In this document: one piece after another, positions 1 through 7,085 of the stretch
Layout of the letters: each line of letters begins with the position of its first letter
Position numbering within the stretch: position 1 is the stretch's first letter
From: Alphaproteobacteria bacterium
Lineage (GTDB): Bacteria; Pseudomonadota; Alphaproteobacteria; Micavibrionales; SZUA-601
Direction: 5' to 3'
Length of the DNA: 10,476 bases
Assembly (NCBI GenBank): GCA_003250865.1
Contig: QKJH01000053.1
Span: 1-10,476, forward strand
The notes under the pieces: model-generated
Databases searched by the model: none
What the model was told of the DNA's origin: nothing
Seen by the model: only the letters and a program-made list of their open reading frames with translations
Program-made: the position numbers and the translations under genes

Positions 1-43
1 CAATGACAAAGCTGGGAAAACCAACATCGCTAAGCATTGTTAT

Positions 44-946
44 GTGGAAATTATTAATCGTTTTCAAAACGAAGCAAATGCCAGACTAAATTTGGCAATT
101 ATATTTAAAAGAGAAGGCAATTTTAATCAGGCAAAAAAGCTTCTTTCAGATATTCTTGTAACGAGCCCGCGCTTTTTTCCGGCGATAATGGAACTGGGCA
201 GTGTAGCAAAACAGGAAGAAGATATTAGTCAGGCAAAAATCTGGTATATGGAAGCCAAAAAAATTAATCCCAATCACCCGGAAATAGATTTTATACTGGA
301 TTCTCTGTCGGGTGTCACAACCGAAAAGCCCCCCTCTTCTTATGTAGCACAATTGTTTGACGGCTTTGCGGATGGTTTTGATGAAACGCTCCTGACCAAA
401 TTGGAATATACTGTACCGCAACAGATTTTTTCGATGGTTGCTCCTTATCTCGCACCAGAAATGGCGTGGCTGGATTTGGGCGCCGGAACCGGTTTGCTGG
501 CAAAGCATGTTAAACCCTATGTCAGCCATAGTGTCGCTGTCGATTTATCTTCCAAAATGCTGGCAAAAGCGGAAAGCCAGAAACTGTATAACTCGTATAT
601 ATGTGCGGATCTGGTTGAAGCTATGGTGTCTATGGGGGATGAACAATATGATTTGGTTTCTGCTTCTGATGTGTTTGTTTATATAGGTAATTTAAAAGAC
701 GTTTTTGCCCAAACATTTCGAGTGTTAAAAAAAGACGGCATATTTGCGTTCACCACGGAAGAGAACGTGGACAAAGACGTTGAATATAGCATTAAGGATA
801 CCATGCGCTATGGGCATGCCAAAGCCTATGTTGAAAAATTGAGCCAAGGGCTGGGGTTTTCCATTCTGGAGTGTCAAAAAGCTACATTGCGTACCAACAG
901 GGGGAAGCCCGTTGCCGGATATCTTTATCTGCTTAAAAAGAGCTAG
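44..946 (+). CDS. TPR-domain SAM-dependent methyltransferase (possibly 5'-truncated by the window)
   Basis: A two-part protein. Residues 10-85 form about two tetratricopeptide-like helical repeats (pattern ...A...L..A....P), probably a protein-binding surface. Residues 99-300 are a class I Rossmann methyltransferase: motif I LDLGAGTG (143-150) binds S-adenosylmethionine, the acidic residue of motif II is D167 (VAVDLS), and YDLVSASDVFVYIG (202-215) follows, with a C-terminal VLKKDG..AF strand. The segment LFDGFADGFDETL just before the domain is typical of predicted TPR methyltransferases (COG4976-type). The methyl acceptor is unknown. The GTG at 44 has no convincing ribosome binding site, and the frame stays open without a stop to position 2, so the true start may lie left of the window. 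The gene converges on the minus-strand pair with 10 bp between stops, so it is probably not part of the secretion operon. Confidence 0.85.
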   Translation: MEIINRFQNEANARLNLAIIFKREGNFNQAKKLLSDILVTSPRFFPAIMELGSVAKQEEDISQAKIWYMEAKKINPNHPEIDFILDSLSGVTTEKPPSSYVAQLFDGFADGFDETLLTKLEYTVPQQIFSMVAPYLAPEMAWLDLGAGTGLLAKHVKPYVSHSVAVDLSSKMLAKAESQKLYNSYICADLVEAMVSMGDEQYDLVSASDVFVYIGNLKDVFAQTFRVLKKDGIFAFTTEENVDKDVEYSIKDTMRYGHAKAYVEKLSQGLGFSILECQKATLRTNRGKPVAGYLYLLKKS

Positions 947-956
947 GCATACTTAT

Positions 957-2234
957 TTATTGGCCTAAGGATACAGTCGTTGTATTTGGACTGGAATCTT
1001 CAATATCAAGCGAATAATCAGCTGCCAGCAGACCGAGAAGTTTTTCGAGCAAAAGATATCGTTCACGTTGCAAAACAAGGCGATTGGTCAAAAGATTTGC
1101 TATTTCTTTTGCCGCAGCAGGCGCATCGCTACTGCTGATTCGTTTGCCATAGTCTGTGCCAATATATCGTTTATTCATGACAATATCAGACCATTGGGAA
1201 TAGCTGATTTTCTCGCCAATATTATCAACAATTTTTTGCAGTGCTTCGTTATTCTCGAGATCAGATTTCAAGAATTCCTTTGCTACAGCCGACGGGATAG
1301 TGGGGGCACGCTTCATGGCCAAATCCTCGAATACCGAATCGGCAAGCGCTTTACGGGCAAGGATTGAACGGAACGTCATGACGTCTTCTTGTGTTTCAAT
1401 TTTTGAATAATCACGTACCGGAATGTTCTTCATGGGCTTGGGGCCAAGGTAATAAATAATATTATTCATGGCATCCAGCTGTTCTTTGCGCGGGAGGGTG
1501 TCCGGCATAAATAAGACGTTGGCAATTTTAATGTCCATGTCTTCCATGGCCAAATCCTCGGAGGCGCGCTCTGATCCACATCCTTCAAGCTCTCCTGCCA
1601 TACCGTTGTTTGCAGTAGGAACACAGTATTTGGTAAGCCAGTCATCATACAGGGCCTTCATCGTAGCACCACGGCTGTATTTACGGGCGTCCCCGTCCGT
1701 CGTACGTTCCCCAGCAACCTGCTGAAAAGCATCAAGGTTATCGTGCATGCGCCGTTTGGCCGCCGCTTTATGCAGCGCTACGCCTTGCAAAACGCCGCGT
1801 TTGCTGGATATGTTCTGGCAATCAACATAGGCGGGAATGGGACGGATTTCTTTGATTGTATCCACCATTTTTTCCTGACGCAGCAACTCCGTTTCGATGG
1901 TGTTGTCGGCATCCATAGCATCGGTCATTCCCTTGATGATGGATTCTTGGGCTTTCGTGTCGGCAATACTGGCAGCAGAAACGGCGTTGGTGTTGGCTTC
2001 ATCCAGATCTTTAATTTTCCGAACGATTTTTTGCTTCGATTTTTCTGCTTGAGTGCTAATGGTAGTGTTAGAGGTGGTTATAGCGGTTCTGAGAGCTGTA
2101 TCAGCCTCGCAGAAAGTTAAGCATGTCGCTGGGCTTGCTGGTGGAGGACACGCCTGTGCCGGCGAAAGGGTAATTACGGCAAAAGCAGCCAAAAATCCGG
2201 ATAGGCCATAAATAAAATTATTTGATAATCTCAT
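957..2234 (-). CDS. Exported helical cysteine-containing protein, paralogue of the upstream gene; possible IcmX/TraW-like T4BSS component
   Basis: The 425-residue product has an N-terminal signal peptide (hydrophobic core about 8-22, AQA cleavage site before C29). No lipobox is present, so it is predicted periplasmic or secreted. Residues 45-135 are Ala/Thr/Lys-rich and likely coiled coil. The stretch MDADN..E.E.L..EKM (107-123), Y-S-x-G-x-T (186-191), KYC.P.ANNG (202-211) and CGSERA (219-224) recur in the neighbouring protein, as does the C-terminal pattern RYIGTDY...LL...L..QRE...LE.LLG (356-401). Seven cysteines suggest disulfides. It is the second gene of a two-gene minus-strand unit: 17 bp separates it from the upstream stop, with GGGGAT six bases before the ATG. 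I do not recognise the family with certainty. IcmX/TraW is suggested only by size, export, a helical C-terminus and the neighbouring T4BSS genes. Confidence 0.8.
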   Translation of the reverse strand: MRLSNNFIYGLSGFLAAFAVITLSPAQACPPPASPATCLTFCEADTALRTAITTSNTTISTQAEKSKQKIVRKIKDLDEANTNAVSAASIADTKAQESIIKGMTDAMDADNTIETELLRQEKMVDTIKEIRPIPAYVDCQNISSKRGVLQGVALHKAAAKRRMHDNLDAFQQVAGERTTDGDARKYSRGATMKALYDDWLTKYCVPTANNGMAGELEGCGSERASEDLAMEDMDIKIANVLFMPDTLPRKEQLDAMNNIIYYLGPKPMKNIPVRDYSKIETQEDVMTFRSILARKALADSVFEDLAMKRAPTIPSAVAKEFLKSDLENNEALQKIVDNIGEKISYSQWSDIVMNKRYIGTDYGKRISSSDAPAAAKEIANLLTNRLVLQRERYLLLEKLLGLLAADYSLDIEDSSPNTTTVSLGQ

Positions 2235-2251
2235 AAATTTATCCCCAAATC

Positions 2252-3661
2252 CTATCTTGACTGTCCAACAGTACTGCTTTTGGCCATTTGATCAACACGT
2301 AAAGAGTATTTGGCCGCGACGGTACCCAAAATGCGTTCCAGTGTTTCGTTGATTTCCCGTTGTTGAACGATGTCCAAGGTCAACAGGTCAATCTGTTGCC
2401 GTTGTGACTGGGCTTCGTTGTTATTGCTGTTTTCCAATAAATAATCCATTCCCAGAAAGCGGTCACGCATGATGAAATTCATAAATTCGTTTTTACTCGC
2501 CGTGTCCGGTATTTGTTTGACGAGCTGCCACATGCCACAGGATCCTTCGGTGCTTTCACCGCAATAGGAGGTCATTTTATCGGAAAGGGTTTGGCCGCTG
2601 GCATTTAAAACAGCTTCTTTGTCACCGGCCAGTTCTTTGGCTAGCATGTCCCTCATCCATTGCCCACCTTCACTGGAGGCCGGTACCCTTTTCGAGGTGA
2701 TATAGGCAAACTGTGATTTGGCCATGGCCATCCGTGCCTCGAACGCACGGCGCTCCATAAAAGCTTCAATACCTGCCTGTCCTTTGAAGGCAGACGGGTT
2801 GAACGGATCACGCGGTGACGGGGTCAAAAGCCGAACACCTTGACTGGCTGCGGCATAAAGCATGCGCCCATACGGACTTTCTTTGTCCTGAGGCCATGTT
2901 TTGTCGCTGAAGATCGTATCATCGACCCGAATATCCGCATCAATCAGGAATTTCTCCTTATCACCCAGTTGGGCTCTTTCCTGTCCGCAATACACGTTAA
3001 TGGTTGTTCCTGCTGATATGCCAACGCTGCCATCTTTGTTTTTGACATCGTCCGGGTAAGTGTAGCTTAGCGGGTTTTCGGCTGAGGGCATATTGCCGTT
3101 ATTGGCCAGCGGGTTACAATAATATTTGATATATTCTACAAATTGGATGGCCAGAGCCGAGGTAACACCTTTGGAATAGGGACTTGCAACGTCGTTGGTG
3201 TAGTCTTTACGCCAGTCGGAGTTCATGGCCGATTCCGCGGCCCTGGTAATTTCTTCCATTTCTGCGCCGGTACGGCTTTTTGCTGTTAAGGATTTACACT
3301 CTTCCAAAAGCGGTTTTAAATCCTGTGTTACCTCTATCATTTTTTCGCTAACCAGAGTTTCTCTTTCAACATGGTTATCGGCATCCATGTTGTTAACTTC
3401 GCTTTTTAGTGTTTGTGCAGCCGCATCTGTGCGGGCCGTTGTCATGGCTTTAATGGCTTCTATAAGATTGTCGGAAGCGGTTTGAAGCTGCTTGTTAACA
3501 CTTTTTTCAAGATCACGGAATTTTTCTGTGGCCTTATCTGAAATTTGTTGAACATCGCTGGAAACGCCTATAGACGCACAAGTCGCCCACGCGTCACCTG
3601 TGCCGGCAATTACAAAAAGACAGAGCATAAAGCTTAAAAAAGCGGATGAACGTATGGTCAT
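2252..3661 (-). CDS. Exported helical cysteine-containing protein, paralogue of the downstream gene; possible IcmX/TraW-like T4BSS component
   Basis: The 469-residue product starts with a signal peptide (hydrophobic 7-20, AWA cleavage near residue 26) and has no other membrane segment, so it should be periplasmic or secreted. Residues 35-115 are a predicted coiled coil ending in MDADN..E.E.L..EKM (92-108). Then come PYSKGVTSAL (161-170), YYCNPLANNG (180-189), YCGQERA (224-230), a region with CGES...GSCGMW (367-378), and a C-terminal helix RFLGMDY...QQIDLLTL..QQREINETLERILG (401-446). Most of these blocks align with the 957-2234 product, so the pair arose by tandem duplication. It is first in its unit. 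The start is supported by GAGGG (3673-3677 on the minus strand), 11 bases before the ATG. IcmX of Legionella is similar in length and is exported, which makes it a candidate equivalent, but identity is not established. Confidence 0.82.
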   Translation of the reverse strand: MTIRSSAFLSFMLCLFVIAGTGDAWATCASIGVSSDVQQISDKATEKFRDLEKSVNKQLQTASDNLIEAIKAMTTARTDAAAQTLKSEVNNMDADNHVERETLVSEKMIEVTQDLKPLLEECKSLTAKSRTGAEMEEITRAAESAMNSDWRKDYTNDVASPYSKGVTSALAIQFVEYIKYYCNPLANNGNMPSAENPLSYTYPDDVKNKDGSVGISAGTTINVYCGQERAQLGDKEKFLIDADIRVDDTIFSDKTWPQDKESPYGRMLYAAASQGVRLLTPSPRDPFNPSAFKGQAGIEAFMERRAFEARMAMAKSQFAYITSKRVPASSEGGQWMRDMLAKELAGDKEAVLNASGQTLSDKMTSYCGESTEGSCGMWQLVKQIPDTASKNEFMNFIMRDRFLGMDYLLENSNNNEAQSQRQQIDLLTLDIVQQREINETLERILGTVAAKYSLRVDQMAKSSTVGQSR

Positions 3662-3857
3662 GGATATCTATACCCTCAAAATCATGACGTTTTAAAAATA
3701 ATTATATCTACATATTATCATAAATTTGATTTAAAATGTAGATTAAACTTATGTTATGGGTTCTTTTTCACAATAAATGAAAGATTCATAACAAAATTTT
3801 AATAATGCACAGATTAAATTGCATGAGATTTATGTTATCGAAAGGTGATGGTTTTCT
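3662..3857. promoter_or_regulatory. AT-rich divergent intergenic promoter region
   Basis: This 196-bp gap separates the minus-strand paralogue pair from the plus-strand dot/icm genes, so promoters for both should lie here. For the plus strand, TTGATT (3726-3731) and TATGTT (3750-3755) with an 18-bp spacer form a weak sigma70-like match. For the minus strand there is a perfect TATAAT (complement of 3701-3706) but no good -35. A ribosome binding site AAGGTGA (3842-3848) precedes the dotI ATG by nine bases. The 9-mer ttatgttat occurs twice on the plus strand (3749-3757 and 3830-3838). In DNA this AT-rich, individual box matches are weak evidence; the divergent layout is the main argument. Confidence 0.5.
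3706..3743. repeat. 8-bp inverted repeat (possible operator) in the divergent promoter region
   Basis: ATCTACAT at 3706-3713 is the exact reverse complement of ATGTAGAT at 3736-3743. The arms are separated by 22 bp and their centres are 30 bp apart, close to three helical turns, which would put two bound proteins on one face of the DNA. The right arm lies inside the candidate plus-strand promoter and the left arm touches the minus-strand TATAAT. This layout suits a regulator acting on both units. Chance occurrence cannot be excluded. Confidence 0.35.
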
Positions 3858-4526
3858 ATGTCCGAGGAACAGGTAAAAGGCGGCAGTAAGGATGAGCAGG
3901 AGGATGTGTCAACACGTCCTTTTGGAGCTGTGGTAACGCGTAATGACTTTTATAAGGACGGTTATCGCCGTTTGACCAAGATTGCCGTTACGTTGGCATT
4001 TGCCAATATTGCTCTGATTGCGGCAATTATTGTACAGATTTCCATGACCCAGCCGCAGGATCGCTTTTTTGCGACAACGGCAGATGGCCGATTGATTCGT
4101 ATGGTCCCTCTTAATCAACCGGATTTAAAGGATTCGGCTCTTATCTCGTGGACATCCAAGGCCGCGGCCGATGTCATGACATTTGGCTTCCACGATTATC
4201 AGCAGCGTTTGCAAGAGGCGTCCTCTTATTTTACCCGCAGGGGATGGCAGAGCTTCTCGGAAGCATTGGAAAAAGCGCGCATTCTTGAAACTGTTGAGAA
4301 GAACCAGCAGATTGTGACCGCCGCTCCGCAGCGCGCGCCCATCATACTCCAGCAAGGCGTCAAAAACGGTGTTTACCAGTGGGTTGTGGAGCTGCCTTTG
4401 ATTGTTACCTATCAGGCAGGAAGCACGACACAGAACACAAACCTGAAAGTACGTATGATTATTGTCCGCGTTTCAACGCTGGATAATCCTTATGGTGTTG
4501 GCATTCAGCAGTGGATTTCAATGTAA
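3858..4526 (+). CDS. dotI: DotI/IcmL (TraM-like) inner-membrane component of the type IVB secretion system
   Basis: The 222-residue product matches DotI/IcmL in length and organisation: a short cytoplasmic N-terminus with the family signature VVTRNDFYKDGYRRL (25-39), one membrane segment (42-62), then a periplasmic domain beginning QDRFFATTADGRLI and PLNQPDL (84-90). Further family features are FHDYQQRL (111-118), FTRRGW (125-130), YQWVVELPLIVTY (173-185) and VRVSTLDNPYGVGIQQW (203-219). In Legionella, DotI and its paralogue DotJ form an inner-membrane complex, and the periplasmic domain resembles VirB8. No DotJ gene is present upstream here, unlike in Legionella. The start is supported by AAGGTGA nine bases upstream. 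It is first in the plus-strand block, and its stop is 86 bp before the preferred dotH start. Confidence 0.93.
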   Translation: MSEEQVKGGSKDEQEDVSTRPFGAVVTRNDFYKDGYRRLTKIAVTLAFANIALIAAIIVQISMTQPQDRFFATTADGRLIRMVPLNQPDLKDSALISWTSKAAADVMTFGFHDYQQRLQEASSYFTRRGWQSFSEALEKARILETVEKNQQIVTAAPQRAPIILQQGVKNGVYQWVVELPLIVTYQAGSTTQNTNLKVRMIIVRVSTLDNPYGVGIQQWISM

Positions 4527-4566
4527 ATTATGGATATAGTCTCTTTTATGAATTCTAAAAAACGTT

Positions 4567-4572
4567 TATAAT
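4567..4572 (+). promoter_or_regulatory. Candidate -10 element upstream of dotH
   Basis: A perfect TATAAT sits in the 86-bp gap between dotI and dotH. Only a poor -35 (TTTATG at 4545-4550, 16-bp spacer) precedes it. Transcription from it would begin near 4579, after the ATG at 4571 and before the ATG at 4613, so it would make the downstream ATG the usable start. It may equally be a chance match in AT-rich DNA. Confidence 0.25.
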
Positions 4573-4612
4573 GGACACAATTATACTAAATAAAGAGAGT
4601 GGGATAACATCG

Positions 4613-5680
4613 ATGTATCGTAATCATAACTGTAAAAAACCTGCTGTATATTGGGGTGTTGTATCGTTGGCGATTGCAGGCTGTATGCTCTGTGCGCCGA
4701 AATCATACGCACAATATACGGATTTTGCTTCCGGCACGGTCGGAGGAGGGTCTCAAGACTACCGCATTAAGAATGCCAGACGGAATGCTGTATCCAAAAG
4801 TGATCAGGTGGATATGCAAATCAACGAAGTGTTGATTGAAGAAACGCCTGAGGAGAAAGCTCAGCGTGAAGCGAAAATTGCCGATGAGCTTAAGGCAACA
4901 GCCTATCAGCGTGCCCAAGACAGCGTTATGCCGATGACAGAGGATGAAATTCGCCGTCTTTTAACGCATTTGCGTACAACACAAGAAGCCATCCAGACAC
5001 CGATTGCTCCGCCGCCAACGCCGGAAATTCATGTTGAGGAGCTGTCGCTTGATCCGGCATCGCCACCGCCTGTTGTACAATTGGCTGTGGGTAATGTGTC
5101 AACAGTAACGTTTTTGGATATGACTGGTGAACCGTGGCCGGTAATCGATATTGCCCAAGGTGGGGATTTTGATGTTAAGCCACCCGAGCCGGGCGGGCAT
5201 GTCATTCGTGTTACGCCGCTTAAAGAGTTTGCCACAGGCAATCTTTCCGTACGTCTTTTGGATTTCAAAACCCCGGTTACATTTGAGTTACGCAGTGGTG
5301 GAGATGTTGTTCATTATCGCTATGATGCCCGTGTGCCGGAAATCGGACCGAACGGGAAAGTCCCTATTATGAACCAACAGGTTGGTATCTCTGCTGGTGA
5401 CAAGGTAATTGTTTCCGCACTGGAAGGGGTGTGGCCGTCCAATGCACAAGAACTGAAAGTATCGGGCATTGACGGTAGAACGACAGCTTATGAAGTTGGA
5501 AAAACAATATTGGTGCGTACACCTTTGACTTTATTATCTCCTGCATGGAAGGCAAGTGTATCTTCGGCGGATGGCATGAATGTATATAGCATCCCCAATA
5601 CGCCGGTCTTGCTGTTGTCAAAAGATGGAGAAATGGTCAGAGTACAATTATCACGTAAAGGAGAATTCAATGTCGAATGA
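4613..5680 (+). CDS. dotH: DotH/IcmK (TraN-like) outer-membrane core component of the type IVB secretion system
   Basis: The 355-residue product carries a signal sequence, an Asn/Glu-rich helical segment (60-125), a proline-rich hinge (130-155) and the conserved DotH C-terminal domain (about 155-250), with VQLAVGNVSTVTFLDMTG, E-PWPV (173-177), ATGNLSVRLL (207-216) and a Pro-Val-x-Phe strand. DotH forms the outer-membrane ring of the T4BSS core with DotC, DotD, DotG and others. I prefer the ATG at 4613 because GAGAGTGGG lies nine bases before it and it puts a clean signal peptide at the N-terminus. An in-frame ATG at 4571 would add 14 residues and has no ribosome binding site. The signal peptide is ambiguous: IAGC (21-24) fits a lipobox, while SYA before Q34 fits signal peptidase I. 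The 3' end overlaps dotG by 11 bp. Confidence 0.9.
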   Translation: MYRNHNCKKPAVYWGVVSLAIAGCMLCAPKSYAQYTDFASGTVGGGSQDYRIKNARRNAVSKSDQVDMQINEVLIEETPEEKAQREAKIADELKATAYQRAQDSVMPMTEDEIRRLLTHLRTTQEAIQTPIAPPPTPEIHVEELSLDPASPPPVVQLAVGNVSTVTFLDMTGEPWPVIDIAQGGDFDVKPPEPGGHVIRVTPLKEFATGNLSVRLLDFKTPVTFELRSGGDVVHYRYDARVPEIGPNGKVPIMNQQVGISAGDKVIVSALEGVWPSNAQELKVSGIDGRTTAYEVGKTILVRTPLTLLSPAWKASVSSADGMNVYSIPNTPVLLLSKDGEMVRVQLSRKGEFNVE

Positions 5681-7049
5681 TGATTTTGAAACATTTGACT
5701 CGCCCGAACAAATGCCACAGCAAACCGTTAGTGCTGCTGAAATTTTCAAAAATAACCCGTCTTTGAAGATTTTCAGCATTGTTGCTGTTGTCGGTGTTGT
5801 TGTTGCTGCATTGCTGATGTTTGGCGGCGGCGAAGAAGAATTACCGGTCTCACGTGTGGGTAATGCCTCTGAAGTTGCAGAAACGCCCGGTTCCAATCAG
5901 CTTTCTCCGGAATATGAGAACGCCCTGAAGGAAAAAGATAAACAGAATCTACAAGAAGCTTTGCAACAGGGCAAGAGTGTGTTCCCTACACCGATTGCTT
6001 CCAAGGAAGAGCGGATAGAAGCCCCTCCGGTTGAAGAAGAGGTCGAAGATCCCCTCAAAGTGTGGCGCGATAAAGTAGAACAAAAATCGGTTTTAACCCG
6101 TCGCAGCCGTACGGTTGAGCCGCTGCTCTCCGAAGGCGCGGATAAAAATGGTGATGCTTCAGCTTCGGCAGATGCTGAAGATGTTGCTCCGATTGTTCCC
6201 AAATTGCCGATACAGCAAGAGCCTAAAACCGTCTATGTTAAACAGCAGATGCCGACCTCTCCAACACCAGAGGATGTCGCGCAGCGTACACAGCTTATTC
6301 AAAAGCAGATGGCGACTATCTTGGAAACAAAAGTACCCAAAGCCGCTCATTTGCTTAGCTTGGGTGATGTAGGCGAAATATTGGCGCAGAAAAATGCGTC
6401 TCAGGTCGCGGCATTTTCTCCTACATTGACACCCGTTGTTGGTATGCAGGAAAACAATGGTATGGACGAATATCAGGATCCGGAAGCTCCGGCAACCCCT
6501 GAACCGATTGTTATGCCCGGTGATGTAGCTTATGCTCAAATGATGACGGAAGCCAACTCGGATATTTCAGGTCCTGTGCTGGCCTATATTGCCTCAGGCC
6601 CACTTTCCGGTGCGCGTGCGTTGGGATCTTTCTCCAGCACGGACACGCATATTGTTCTGACCTTTAACACAGCGGTTGTAAAGAAAAAGCAATATGCCAT
6701 TAATGCCTATGCCGTTGATCCGGAAACAACGCTGACCGGTATGGCCACCGATGTGGATAATCATTATTTTTCACGCGTTATTTTGCCGGCTGCCGCCAAG
6801 TTTCTGGAAGGGTTCGCTGATGCTGTGAAGGATTCGGGAAACACCACCGTGACGGTTAATGGTGAAACAGTTACATCGGAAAGCAGCGATTTGGATACAG
6901 AAGAAGAATTGCTCGCCGGTGCTTCCGAAGGTATCAAAGAATTGTCCGACATCATTGACGAGGAAGCGCCGGATCAGCCGACGGTTCGTGTACGAGCCGG
7001 AACGCGCTTTGGACTTTTATTTATGCAACCGGTCTATGAGGTTGAGTAA
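5670..7049 (+). CDS. dotG: DotG/IcmE (TraO-like, VirB10-type) channel component of the type IVB secretion system
   Basis: The 459-residue product has a short cytoplasmic N-terminus, one membrane segment (34-52, FSIVAVVGVVVAALLMFGGG), an acidic, Pro/Glu-rich periplasmic linker (about 55-205), and a conserved VirB10-like C-terminal domain (about 280-459). The last contains GDVAYAQMMTEANSDISGPV (284-303), GSFSSTDTHIVLTFN (319-333), HYFSRVILPAAAKFLEGFADA (365-385) and RVRAGTRFGLLF (440-451). DotG spans from inner to outer membrane and forms the channel. It is less than half the length of Legionella DotG (about 1,050 residues) and lacks that protein's long repeat region, so it is nearer the plasmid TraO size class. 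The start at 5670 is fixed by AAAGGAG (5657-5663), six bases upstream; a longer frame from 5580 runs inside dotH and is unlikely. The 11-bp overlap with dotH suggests translational coupling. Confidence 0.92.
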   Translation: MSNDDFETFDSPEQMPQQTVSAAEIFKNNPSLKIFSIVAVVGVVVAALLMFGGGEEELPVSRVGNASEVAETPGSNQLSPEYENALKEKDKQNLQEALQQGKSVFPTPIASKEERIEAPPVEEEVEDPLKVWRDKVEQKSVLTRRSRTVEPLLSEGADKNGDASASADAEDVAPIVPKLPIQQEPKTVYVKQQMPTSPTPEDVAQRTQLIQKQMATILETKVPKAAHLLSLGDVGEILAQKNASQVAAFSPTLTPVVGMQENNGMDEYQDPEAPATPEPIVMPGDVAYAQMMTEANSDISGPVLAYIASGPLSGARALGSFSSTDTHIVLTFNTAVVKKKQYAINAYAVDPETTLTGMATDVDNHYFSRVILPAAAKFLEGFADAVKDSGNTTVTVNGETVTSESSDLDTEEELLAGASEGIKELSDIIDEEAPDQPTVRVRAGTRFGLLFMQPVYEVE

Positions 7050-7085
7050 TTCCGAACAAACAATCACCACTATACAGGATTAATA

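Noticed and set aside
944..966. TAGGC...GCCTA pairing between the convergent stops, considered as a bidirectional terminator
   Set aside because: The stem is only 5 bp with a 13-base loop and no proper T tract on either strand.
1743..2120. A 125-codon plus-strand frame opposite the exported paralogue
   Set aside because: It is antisense to a gene with a signal peptide and motifs shared with its paralogue; no ribosome binding site or recognisable domain supports it.
5580..5669. A 30-codon upstream extension of dotG
   Set aside because: It lies inside dotH in another frame, has no ribosome binding site and would place a Cys-rich basic stretch before the conserved N-terminus, while AAAGGAG at 5657-5663 fits the ATG at 5670.
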